Positions 43,129 to 50,877 of a stretch of DNA of 64,000 bases are shown here, piece by piece. Each line of letters starts with the position of its first letter. The stretch's first letter is position 1. This DNA is from JBBATK01 sp044228285 (lineage in GTDB: Bacteria > Bacteroidota > Ignavibacteria > Kapaibacteriales > NICIL-2). The stretch lies in NCBI GenBank assembly GCA_044228285.1, contig JBGAVD010000004.1, forward strand, positions 421,208 through 485,207, written 5' to 3'. Position numbers and translations under genes: made by a program. The notes below the pieces were generated by a model. The model was not told the origin of the DNA. It saw only the letters and a program-made list of their open reading frames with translations, and made no database searches.

Positions 43129-43823
43129 TCCAATGTCGAGTCGTTGAGCAAATCAGGTCGTCGCTCCTTGGTACGTCGCAGTGCTTCGTCACGGCGCCAC
43201 TGACGTACAGCTGCGTGATTACCACTTTGAAGGACCGGAGGAACAAGATGTCCTCTGAAATCTGCAGGTCGTGTATACACGGGTGCTGCGAGCAGACCAT
43301 CCATAAACGAGTCGTCAAGCGCACTCTCGGCGTCACTGATAGCGCCAGGGAGTAGGCGAATGATTGCGTCGCTTAGAATAACCGCGGGGAGCTCTCCACC
43401 GCTGAGTACGTAGTCGCCAATCGAAATCTCACGCGTAACCAGTATATCGCGTATGCGCTGATCAATTCCCTTATAGTGTCCAGCGATGACGATGATATTC
43501 GACTTCATCGAAAGCTCATTCGCGATTGACTGTTCAAGTACTTCGCCATCGGGAGTCATAAAAATGACATCATCATAGCTGCGTTCTGCTTTCAGTTTCT
43601 CAATACAGGCAAATGCAGGTTCGCACTGCAAAACCATACCAGCTCCTCCACCGAAGGGAGCGTCGTCGATGTGACGATAGGTGTCTGTTGCATAGTCATG
43701 AAGATTATGAACTTCAATCTCCACTATGCCGCGCTTTCGAGCACGACCAATAATACTTGGATCGAGAAGTGGCCGGACTAAGTCTGGAACTGCACAGACG
43801 ATGTCAATTCGATATGCGCTCAT
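43125..43823 (-). CDS. trmD: tRNA (guanine-N1)-methyltransferase
   Basis: Essential SPOUT methyltransferase making m1G37 in tRNAs for Leu, Pro and Arg, preventing +1 frameshifting. 232 residues. The knotted SAM-binding region is visible: DDAPFGGGAGMVLQCEP, IVIAGHYKGIDQR and EISIGDYVLSGGELPA. The C-terminal catalytic loop (PADFRGHLVPPVLQSGNH) follows. In most bacteria trmD sits with rpsP, rimM and rplS; here it lies between a tandem TetR regulator and queC. Its start ATG overlaps the regulator's stop as ATGA (43820-43823). A truncated or altered motif is not seen. Confidence 0.96.
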   Translation of the reverse strand: MSAYRIDIVCAVPDLVRPLLDPSIIGRARKRGIVEIEVHNLHDYATDTYRHIDDAPFGGGAGMVLQCEPAFACIEKLKAERSYDDVIFMTPDGEVLEQSIANELSMKSNIIVIAGHYKGIDQRIRDILVTREISIGDYVLSGGELPAVILSDAIIRLLPGAISDAESALDDSFMDGLLAAPVYTRPADFRGHLVPPVLQSGNHAAVRQWRRDEALRRTKERRPDLLNDSTLE

Positions 43824-45178
43824 TCTTGGCTGCTCGTAGTGGTTGGAGCGTGTGTTGCGAATTCTCTTGTGTGGAGTTGTTCTTGTTGGAGACGACTCTT
43901 TGCTTGAAACTCCGAGCGAGACTCGTCTCTCAAAATTCCAATGAACATTGCATTGACAACTGCTTTGTATAAGTCGATTGCGCGATAGGCAGTCATTGCC
44001 AGTACTTCTGGATTCAAACTTGCATCCACTGCAACACGATAGGTTTGTGAGAGTTCTGCAGAGCTAAAGTCTGAGCGAATGGCACCCAGTTTCTGTCCTT
44101 GTACGAGAAGATCGCTGAAGGTGTTGTCAATGGCTTGCGATCGCCAATCATGCAATGCCTCCCATAGGTGAGGAGAACTCCGCAATAAATCTCTTACGAA
44201 TTGTGGTGTAATCTCTCCTAACATCTTTGCCATATACATGACGAAAGACCGTAGGCTCGAGATGAAGCTATCGCAACTGCTGTTATCAACAAAGTGGTGC
44301 GCTCTTTCAATATCATCCGCGAATCGTTTAAGAACGGATCGCAGCACATCTTCCTTGCCAGAAAAGTGATTGTAAAGCGTCTTCTTTGAAATACGCAGTT
44401 CAGCGGCTATCTCATCCATGCGGATCTTGCTATAGCCAAAACGGAAAAAGAGGTCTCGGCTTACGTCAATGATCTGCTCACTTAAACTCAAACTCTCGCC
44501 ACTCTCCGCGCGGAGCTCAGCTATTGTCGGTATGCGCTTGAGTTGGTGCCCCGCCTGACGTGTCTTCTCTAGCGATGAGCGTGCCTCTTCACTGAACATT
44601 CCCATATAGAACAATTCTGTGAAGCAATGGAAGAGCCTATCACGTTCTATCGAGATTCCTTTCAGCACCCTGTCATCCATGATACTGCCCGTCGAGTTCA
44701 TGTAGATGAGCGCTACGAGGTCGGCAGAGACGTCGTCCCGCACAGCCATTTCAGCTCGCCCGTTCTGAATAAACTGAGCAACGACGCTTACTCGTTGGTG
44801 CATCATGCTGCGCACATCCATCCAGGCTTGCGGTGCATTGCGTTGTATGTCTTGCATCAGTTTCTGCGGACTCACATGTTGATGCATATACTTCAATGCA
44901 CCGAGACAACTTAGTACTCGTTCAACGAAGGTGAGTGTTGAGTCTTCATAGATCGCATCCAGACGCTGGTTGATTTCTCGCCCTGCAGACTCTACCATCG
45001 TTCGTAGAATCTCTTCTTTCGTCGAAAAAACCTTGTAGAGTGTCTTTTTACTGATACCCAGACATTTCGAGATCTCATTCGTCGAAACACAGGAATACAT
45101 CTTCTCACGGAAGAGCTTCTCGCTCTCTAAGAGGATGGCGTTTCGGATGTCGCGCTCGCTTTGTGGACTTGAAGACAT
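43820..45178 (-). CDS. Tandem TetR-family regulator (two complete TetR units in one chain)
   Basis: A 452-residue protein containing two full TetR/AcrR repressors. Unit 1 (about 8-200) has the helix-turn-helix VSTNEISKCLGISKKTLYKV at 31-50. Unit 2 (about 230-430) has RMDEIAAELRISKKTLYNHF at 253-272. Each has its own helical ligand-binding domain, and equivalent segments are recognisable in both (SPQKLMQDIQRNAPQAW and TPQFVRDLLRSSPHLW), so this is an internal duplication, not a chance fusion. Typical TetR proteins have 190-230 residues and act as dimers. A single-chain version may act as a pseudo-dimer. The start is ATG 45178; upstream in-frame codons are excluded by the promoter. It heads an operon with trmD, queC and a transporter. 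An inverted repeat (45244-45273) overlapping its promoter suggests autoregulation. Confidence 0.88.
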   Translation of the reverse strand: MSSSPQSERDIRNAILLESEKLFREKMYSCVSTNEISKCLGISKKTLYKVFSTKEEILRTMVESAGREINQRLDAIYEDSTLTFVERVLSCLGALKYMHQHVSPQKLMQDIQRNAPQAWMDVRSMMHQRVSVVAQFIQNGRAEMAVRDDVSADLVALIYMNSTGSIMDDRVLKGISIERDRLFHCFTELFYMGMFSEEARSSLEKTRQAGHQLKRIPTIAELRAESGESLSLSEQIIDVSRDLFFRFGYSKIRMDEIAAELRISKKTLYNHFSGKEDVLRSVLKRFADDIERAHHFVDNSSCDSFISSLRSFVMYMAKMLGEITPQFVRDLLRSSPHLWEALHDWRSQAIDNTFSDLLVQGQKLGAIRSDFSSAELSQTYRVAVDASLNPEVLAMTAYRAIDLYKAVVNAMFIGILRDESRSEFQAKSRLQQEQLHTREFATHAPTTTSSQE

Positions 45179-45222
45179 TCTCAGACGTACTCTGTAAGGG
45201 TTTGTAACGGTGTGTATAACTG

Positions 45223-45253
45223 CAAAAATAGACAATTTTGACGAGGAAACCAA
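45223..45253 (-). promoter_or_regulatory. Promoter of the tandem TetR-trmD-queC-transporter operon
   Basis: On the minus strand: TTGG (45253-45250), 19 bases, TATTTTTG (45230-45223). Elements and spacing match the tRNA-Ser promoter at 23567-23597. It lies 45 bases before the tetR ATG. The -33 element is within the inverted repeat 45244-45273. Confidence 0.65.
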
Positions 45254-45273
45254 TATAGTGAACATGGTTTCCT
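45244..45273. promoter_or_regulatory. Candidate operator: 9-bp inverted repeat over the tetR promoter
   Basis: AGGAAACCA (45244-45252), 12-base spacer, TGGTTTCCT (45265-45273): perfect 9-bp arms spanning 30 bases. The left arm covers the -33 element of the operon promoter. Binding here would block polymerase, as expected for a TetR autorepressor. The 30-base span is longer than a usual 15-20 base TetR operator and could accommodate two binding units. Confidence 0.6.
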
Positions 45274-45350
45274 GATGAATGTCATGGGTAATTTTGAGTT
45301 CAACAGTCCAAGCAATCTGCTCATCTGCCAGCAAAGCTGTCTGAGCCTTG

Positions 45351-45358
45351 TATATTTG
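45351..45358 (+). promoter_or_regulatory. Candidate -7 element of lysS
   Basis: TATATTTG matches TAnnTTTG. No clear -33 TTG at the ideal spacing was found. Transcription would start about 17 bases before the lysS ATG. Confidence 0.4.
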
Positions 45359-45381
45359 CAGCTCATTTTCAAGATAGACCT

Positions 45382-46890
45382 ATGAGCGAGCAGCATCAGA
45401 ACGAACAAGTAGTACGACGACTAGAAGAGTTATCGGAACTCCGGGCAAAGGGGATTAATCCATATCCGGTGAATTTTAATAAGACACATCGCAGTGCTGA
45501 TATTTTACGGGATTTTAAAGATGAGGATTTGGACCAGTGGACTGGAGTACAGGTAGCTGGACGAATCATGGCTTTTCGTCGTATGGGCAAAGCAACCTTT
45601 TTCCATATTCAAGATGATTGTGGGCGCATTCAGTGTTATGCGAAGAAGGACGACTTAGGGGATATATATGATCTCCTGAAACTCTACGACATTGGTGATG
45701 TGGTAGGCATTCACGGCTTCGTCTTTCGGACCAAAATGGGTGAGGTCAGCATCCACATACAGAAGCTTGAGCTGCTCTGTAAGAGCATTCAACCCATACC
45801 TGTGGCAAAGGAAGAGACTGATGAGCAGGGGAACAAGATTGTGCACGATGCGTTTTCTGATAAGGAAATGCGCTATCGTCGTCGCTACGTTGACTTAATC
45901 GTGAATCCGTCCATTCGCAAGACCTTTATACAACGAGCTGGGATCATCTCATCTATGCGTCGCTACTTCGATGCACGCGGATGGATGGAAGTTGAGACAC
46001 CGGTGTTGCAACCGCTTTATGGTGGAGCTACTGCACGTCCGTTTGTAACGCACCACAATGCTCTCGACATTCCTTTATACTTACGAATTGCAGATGAACT
46101 CTATCTCAAGCGCCTCATTGTAGGTGGCTTTGAGGGTGTGTACGAGATCAACAAGAATTTCCGCAATGAGGGAATGGATCGCACGCACAACCCTGAGTTC
46201 ACCATGATGGAAATCTACGTAGCCTACAAGGACTACTTGTGGATGATGGATATGGTTGAGGACTTGCTCAGTAGCATTTGTAAGGAAGTTCATGGAACCA
46301 CCGAGATTCCGGTAGGTTCGAACACTATCTCGTTTGCTGCACCTTTCCGTCGGGTAAAGATGATGGATGCTATACAGGAGGCTAGTGGAGCTGACGTCTT
46401 GAAGATGTCGCGAGAAGAAGTGCTGGCACTCTGCCGCAAACACCATGTGGATGTTGAATCAACGGCGGGTTGGACGAAGCTTGTCGATGAACTGTTCAGC
46501 AGTCTTGTCCAGCCAAATCTTATACAACCAACCTTCATCATGGACTACCCAGTGGAGATGTCACCATTGGCCAAGAAGCATCGCTCTGAAGAGGGATTGG
46601 TAGAGCGATTTGAACTGTATGTAAATGGAGCTGAGCTTGCAAACGCGTTTAGTGAATTAAACGATCCAGTCGATCAACGCCAACGCTTAGAAGATCAAGC
46701 ACGTCAGCGTGCTCAGGGAGATGATGAAGCGATGACCTTGGACGAAGATTTCCTCTTTGCTATCGAGACAGGCTTGCCGCCAACAGCTGGCCTTGGCATT
46801 GGTATCGATCGTCTGGTTATGGTTCTCACAAACAATGAGTTCATTCGCGACGTATTGTTTTTCCCCACAATGCGCCCTGAAGCCCACTAA
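45382..46890 (+). CDS. lysS: Lysyl-tRNA synthetase (class II)
   Basis: Charges tRNA-Lys. 502 residues, standard for LysS. The N-terminal OB-fold anticodon-binding domain lies about 50-150 (VQVAGRIMAFRRMGKATFFH). The catalytic domain has motif 2 NKNFRNEGMDRTHNPEFTMM and motif 3 PTAGLGIGIDRLVM. The gene diverges from the tandem TetR operon; the 203-base space between them holds both promoters and the inverted repeat. A hairpin with two G-U pairs follows 14 bases after the stop. No frameshift or substitution in the active-site motifs is seen. Confidence 0.97.
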   Translation: MSEQHQNEQVVRRLEELSELRAKGINPYPVNFNKTHRSADILRDFKDEDLDQWTGVQVAGRIMAFRRMGKATFFHIQDDCGRIQCYAKKDDLGDIYDLLKLYDIGDVVGIHGFVFRTKMGEVSIHIQKLELLCKSIQPIPVAKEETDEQGNKIVHDAFSDKEMRYRRRYVDLIVNPSIRKTFIQRAGIISSMRRYFDARGWMEVETPVLQPLYGGATARPFVTHHNALDIPLYLRIADELYLKRLIVGGFEGVYEINKNFRNEGMDRTHNPEFTMMEIYVAYKDYLWMMDMVEDLLSSICKEVHGTTEIPVGSNTISFAAPFRRVKMMDAIQEASGADVLKMSREEVLALCRKHHVDVESTAGWTKLVDELFSSLVQPNLIQPTFIMDYPVEMSPLAKKHRSEEGLVERFELYVNGAELANAFSELNDPVDQRQRLEDQARQRAQGDDEAMTLDEDFLFAIETGLPPTAGLGIGIDRLVMVLTNNEFIRDVLFFPTMRPEAH

Positions 46891-46903
46891 GAAAGAAGGC
46901 GAA

Positions 46904-46937
46904 ACGTCTGCTTGTGCTCAATGGCGCAAGTAGACGT
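46904..46937 (+). terminator. Hairpin after lysS without U-tract
   Basis: Left arm ACGTCTGCTTGTGC (46904-46917), loop TCAATG, right arm GCGCAAGTAGACGT (46924-46937). On the lysS transcript all 14 positions pair, two as G-U, whereas the opposite strand would have A-C mismatches. CTTCGTT follows, with no T-run. Probably the 3' end structure of the lysS mRNA. Confidence 0.6.
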
Positions 46938-47040
46938 CTTCGTTGCGTATCCATTGATCGGTTTTAGCCGACACCATTCACATGTTTAATCCTTGTCTGC
47001 TGCTCTGTGTTTCGAGCTGCAGGCAATTGAGGCTCGCCAC

Positions 47041-48237
47041 ATGGGCTATACGCCAATCTCTGATCAGGTAGATGAGTCAACAAACGTTGCGGTGCCTTCG
47101 GCAGGGCAGCGCTGGTGGTTGCATATCGTACTTTTCGTAGCGACCTTTTTTTCCTGCACTCTTGCAGGGATAATGTGGCAGGGGGAAGGCGCAGATCTTA
47201 GCAATGGCGCCACCCTGATGCATGGCCTGACCTATGCAGTCTTGATCATGACCTTTATTAGTGCGCACGAGTTTGGACATTTCTTCGCCGCTCGCTATCA
47301 CAAAGTAGATGCGACCTTGCCTTACTACATTCCGATGCCCTTTCCTACGATCATGCCATTTGGTACGATGGGGGCACTGATAAGAACACGATCAGCAATT
47401 CGTTCGCGGAAAGTTCTTTTCGATGTCGGCGTGGCTGGTCCTCTGGCAGGTTTTGTCGTGTGCGTCGTCATACTCATCATCGGTTTTGTCACTTTACCAG
47501 ACAAGAACTATCTCTATCGCATTCACCCTGAGTATTTGACATTGTTCGGAGGCGAGATACCTGAGTATGGGCTGCGTTTCGGTGATACCTTGTTGTTCAG
47601 TGGTTTAGCTCAACTCTTCGCCAATCCAAACGGATTTCTGCCACCAATGAATGAAGTGTACCACTATCCCTTTCTCTGCGTTGGCTGGTTCGGACTCTTC
47701 GTTACATCATTGAACTTATTGCCAATTGGTCAATTGGATGGAGGACACATCAGCTATGCGATGTTTGGCTCCGGTCAATCAAAGATTGCTCGTTTGGTGA
47801 TGTTCGCGCTACTTGCCATTGGCTTCTTTTCATTGATTGGTGAGTTCAGACCGATTATACTTGAAGACTCGCCTGACGAGATTGTGATTTTCTTGCAGTC
47901 CATTTTGCAACCACCCATCAATTGGTTAAGCTCGAGCTGTAACTGGATTTTTGATGGCTGGGTAGGCTGGTTGTTTTGGGCAATGCTTGCAAGATTTATC
48001 TTTCGTCTCGATCACCCTCCACTTGTGGACGAGGAGCCTTTAGACCCAATGCGCATGCGCATTGGATGGTTAGCTATACTCGTGTTTATCCTGACCTTGT
48101 CATTGAACGGCATCTCGGAGCGTATTCCTGTGAATGCACCAGATAGCGCACCTGAGATGAAGACCGTAGTCCAGCTGCATCAAATGGAGAACGTGCTGCC
48201 TCTATTCGGAGAAGGAGGTTGCAATGGAGTTTACTAG
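47041..48237 (+). CDS. Site-2 protease family intramembrane metalloprotease
   Basis: A 398-residue polytopic protein. The zinc-binding HEFGH lies in a hydrophobic helix (TFISAHEFGHFFAARYHKV), and the third ligand is in LNLLPIGQLDGGH, the S2P-type LDG motif. There are about seven hydrophobic segments. No PDZ domain is visible, so it is unlike RseP and closer to the plant EGY/bacterial Bacteroidota-type S2P proteins. These cleave membrane-spanning substrates to release regulators or degrade signal peptides. The ATG at 47041 has GAGG at suitable spacing; the frame continues upstream to a TTG at 46993. The last 14 bases overlap murB, linking their translation. Confidence 0.82.
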   Translation: MGYTPISDQVDESTNVAVPSAGQRWWLHIVLFVATFFSCTLAGIMWQGEGADLSNGATLMHGLTYAVLIMTFISAHEFGHFFAARYHKVDATLPYYIPMPFPTIMPFGTMGALIRTRSAIRSRKVLFDVGVAGPLAGFVVCVVILIIGFVTLPDKNYLYRIHPEYLTLFGGEIPEYGLRFGDTLLFSGLAQLFANPNGFLPPMNEVYHYPFLCVGWFGLFVTSLNLLPIGQLDGGHISYAMFGSGQSKIARLVMFALLAIGFFSLIGEFRPIILEDSPDEIVIFLQSILQPPINWLSSSCNWIFDGWVGWLFWAMLARFIFRLDHPPLVDEEPLDPMRMRIGWLAILVFILTLSLNGISERIPVNAPDSAPEMKTVVQLHQMENVLPLFGEGGCNGVY

Positions 48238-49264
48238 AAACTTCGATTTGGTAGCTCTCAATAGTTTTGGCGTTCATGCTCGAGCTTCGCTCTTCGCCAC
48301 TTGTTCTAGCATTGAAGATGTGTATGCTCTGCGAACATGCGAGGAGTTGAAGAATCTTCCTCTCGTTCTGCTTGGAGGTGGCTCAAATGTTTTGTTCGCG
48401 GATCAGGTGGAGGCTGTGGTTGTTAAAGTCGACATCAAAGGTCGCGAAGTGGTCTACGAAGATGAGGACTGCGTAATCGTGCGTTTCGGTGCTGGTGAGG
48501 TTTGGCACGACTGTGTGACTTGGGCTGTTGAACAGAACTACGGTGGAATTGAGAACATGGCTCTCATTCCCGGAACAATTGGAGCCTCTCCCATTCAGAA
48601 TATAGGTGCCTACGGTCGAGAGTTTAAAGATGTTGCCCATTCCATAGAGTTCGTTCCTCGTGATCAAGACGAGATAGTTCGCTTGCTTGCAGCAGAATGC
48701 GAGTTTGCGTACCGTGACTCGATCTTCAAACATGAGCTACGCGACAAGGTTACCATTGTAGCAGTAGAACTTCGACTCACAAAAAAACATCAACTGTATC
48801 TAGCATACAAAGACCTTCAAGATGATTTTGCCTCTCAGCACATCGTCGAGCCAACAATCAAGGATGTGTACGAGAGTATCGTCCGCATTCGCACCCGCAA
48901 ACTCCCTCAGCCCTCTGTTTTAGGCAATGCTGGCTCGTTCTTTAAGAACGCCATTGTCGATGTTGCGAAGGCACAAGAGATTTTAGCGCTGTACCCTCAC
49001 GCACCCATACATGAAGCTGGAGCAATGAGAAAGATTCCCACAGCTTGGTTGATTGAACAATGTGGGATGAAGGGTATGCGTCGTGGTGATGCAGGGGTCT
49101 ATGAGAAGCACGCACTTGTACTCGTGAATCATGGAAACGCGAATGGCTCAGAGATCATCGCTGTGGCGAAGGAAGTACGAGAGGCTGTGAAGCAGCGCTT
49201 TGGTATTCTGTTGGATATCGAAGTAAACATTGTCGGCGCATCACTAATGAAACCACACGAATGA
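48224..49264 (+). CDS. murB: UDP-N-acetylenolpyruvoylglucosamine reductase
   Basis: FAD-dependent enzyme that reduces UDP-GlcNAc-enolpyruvate to UDP-MurNAc in peptidoglycan precursor synthesis. 346 residues, the type I (E. coli-like) length. Visible motifs are LLGGGSNVLF, GIENMALIPGTIGASPIQN and NIGAYGREF for FAD and substrate. The catalytic Ser lies in VLGNAGSFFKN, and the C-terminal Glu block is LLDIEVNIVGA. A strong GAAGGAGG precedes the ATG. It overlaps the S2P gene by 14 bases at its start and the AAA+ ATPase gene by 4 (ATGA) at its end, so all three are translationally coupled. Confidence 0.96.
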   Translation: MEFTRNFDLVALNSFGVHARASLFATCSSIEDVYALRTCEELKNLPLVLLGGGSNVLFADQVEAVVVKVDIKGREVVYEDEDCVIVRFGAGEVWHDCVTWAVEQNYGGIENMALIPGTIGASPIQNIGAYGREFKDVAHSIEFVPRDQDEIVRLLAAECEFAYRDSIFKHELRDKVTIVAVELRLTKKHQLYLAYKDLQDDFASQHIVEPTIKDVYESIVRIRTRKLPQPSVLGNAGSFFKNAIVDVAKAQEILALYPHAPIHEAGAMRKIPTAWLIEQCGMKGMRRGDAGVYEKHALVLVNHGNANGSEIIAVAKEVREAVKQRFGILLDIEVNIVGASLMKPHE

Positions 49265-50754
49265 AACCAAACATTGAACGTTTAGCAGAATTGAAATCGA
49301 GTGCGTATCAACTTCGATCGCCTAAAGACGAAATGCGTGCAAACTGTATCCGAAAGCTGCGCTCTCGGGAGACGCTCTTTCCTGGAATCATTGGCTTTGA
49401 TGAAACGGTCATCCCGCAGATTGTGAACGCGCTATTGGCAAAACATGATATGCTTTTGCTGGGATTACGTGGTCAAGCGAAAACGAGAATTGCGCGATTG
49501 CTTGTGAACTTTCTCGATGAGTACACGCCTATCATCAAAGGTTCCGAGATCAATGACTCACCATTTCACCCAGTATCGCATTACGGTCGTGAGCTCCTGG
49601 CAGAAGCGGGGGACGAAACACCAATCGAGTGGATTCATCGCTCCGAACGATACGGTGAGAAGCTTGCAACACCCGACGTATCCGTAGCGGATCTAATTGG
49701 TGATATCGATCCTATTAAAGCGGCAACACAACGTCTTTCGTACTCTCACGAAGGTGCTATTCATTACGGTATCGTACCTAGAACGAATCGCGGAATATTT
49801 GTTATTAATGAACTTCCCGACTTACAACCTCGTATTCAAGTTGCACTCTTCAACATTCTTCAAGAGCGCGATGTGCAGATTAGAGGTTTCAATGTTCGAT
49901 TACCTTTAGACATGGTCCTGGTGTTTACAGCAAACCCAGAAGACTACACGAATCGCGGTAGTATCATCACGCCGTTGAAGGACCGCATCGACGCCCAGAT
50001 CGTTACTCACTATCCTCGTACAATGGATGATGGTCTCATGATCATCGACCAGAATGCTTGGATGAAACGTGATAATGTTCAAATCAATATCCCACACTAT
50101 ATGAAGCAGATTGTGGAAGCAATCGCTATGTGTGCACGGAGCAGCGAGTTTGTAGATCAGTCGTCGGGGGTGTCTGCGCGTATGACCATTTCTGTAATGG
50201 AAGCCCTAGTTTCCAATGCAGAGCGTCGTGCCATTCTCCATAACGAAGATGAAGTGGTACCTCGTATTATCGATTTTCAAGCTGCAATCAGCGGACTTAC
50301 GGGCAAGATAGAGTTGGTCTTTGAAGGTGAACAAGAAGGATCGACGAAGGTGGCGAGAGCTCTGATTGGCAAAGCTGTTCGCGAAGTATTCTGTCTGCAC
50401 TGTCCCGATCCTCTCAAAAAACCAAAACGTAAACATGAGAACACCGCACTGGATGTGTATGGTGGGATCGTACGCTACTTTGCAGATGGTAACGCTTTAA
50501 CTTTGTCAGACTCATTGTCGACAAAAGACTATCTCGACGAGCTCGACAAAGTGCCAACTTTACGTGATGTGGCGGAGCGCTACCTCGGAGTTGCCAATGC
50601 ATCTGATGCAGCGCTTGCATCAGCCATGGAGTTTGTCATTGACGCTTTGCATCAGAACTCGAAAATCGCTAAAGATGAGATTGAGGGAATGGTTGCATAC
50701 AAGGATATGGTTGGGAGCATCTTTCGTCGTCCAGATGCTGATGAAGACTATTAG
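49261..50754 (+). CDS. MoxR/ChlI-type AAA+ ATPase
   Basis: A 497-residue AAA+ protein related to magnesium-chelatase subunit I and sigma-54-interacting-type ATPases. Walker A reads LLGLRGQAKTRIAR near residues 67-80. The Walker B region reads GIFVINELPDLQPRI, with Asn-Glu where most AAA+ proteins have Asp-Glu. Sensor-1 is FTANPEDYTNRG, and TPLKDRIDAQI is the arginine-finger region. The NELPDL form is, as far as I recall, typical of this subfamily, so hydrolysis is probably retained. No VWA-domain partner gene lies downstream, unlike most MoxR operons. Coupled to murB and to an intramembrane protease, it may act on envelope proteins, but this is inference. Confidence 0.82.
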   Translation: MKPNIERLAELKSSAYQLRSPKDEMRANCIRKLRSRETLFPGIIGFDETVIPQIVNALLAKHDMLLLGLRGQAKTRIARLLVNFLDEYTPIIKGSEINDSPFHPVSHYGRELLAEAGDETPIEWIHRSERYGEKLATPDVSVADLIGDIDPIKAATQRLSYSHEGAIHYGIVPRTNRGIFVINELPDLQPRIQVALFNILQERDVQIRGFNVRLPLDMVLVFTANPEDYTNRGSIITPLKDRIDAQIVTHYPRTMDDGLMIIDQNAWMKRDNVQINIPHYMKQIVEAIAMCARSSEFVDQSSGVSARMTISVMEALVSNAERRAILHNEDEVVPRIIDFQAAISGLTGKIELVFEGEQEGSTKVARALIGKAVREVFCLHCPDPLKKPKRKHENTALDVYGGIVRYFADGNALTLSDSLSTKDYLDELDKVPTLRDVAERYLGVANASDAALASAMEFVIDALHQNSKIAKDEIEGMVAYKDMVGSIFRRPDADEDY

Positions 50755-50783
50755 ACAGACAACAAGTCAACTGTGCGAGTCAA

Positions 50784-50808
50784 GCTGCCAGCGCGAAGCG
50801 CCGGCAGC
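50784..50808. terminator. Hairpin between convergent AAA+ ATPase and acyl-CoA synthetase-like genes
   Basis: GCTGCCAGCGC, loop GAA, GCGCCGGCAGC: an 11-bp stem with one A-C mismatch on the plus strand that becomes a G-U pair on the minus strand. No T-run follows. Position between convergent genes suggests an RNA 3' end. Confidence 0.5.
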
Positions 50809-50877
50809 ATAGTAAAAATGACAGCGAAGATCCACACAATGTACAAGTACCTGACCTTTGTGCATCGCTCGTAGCTC

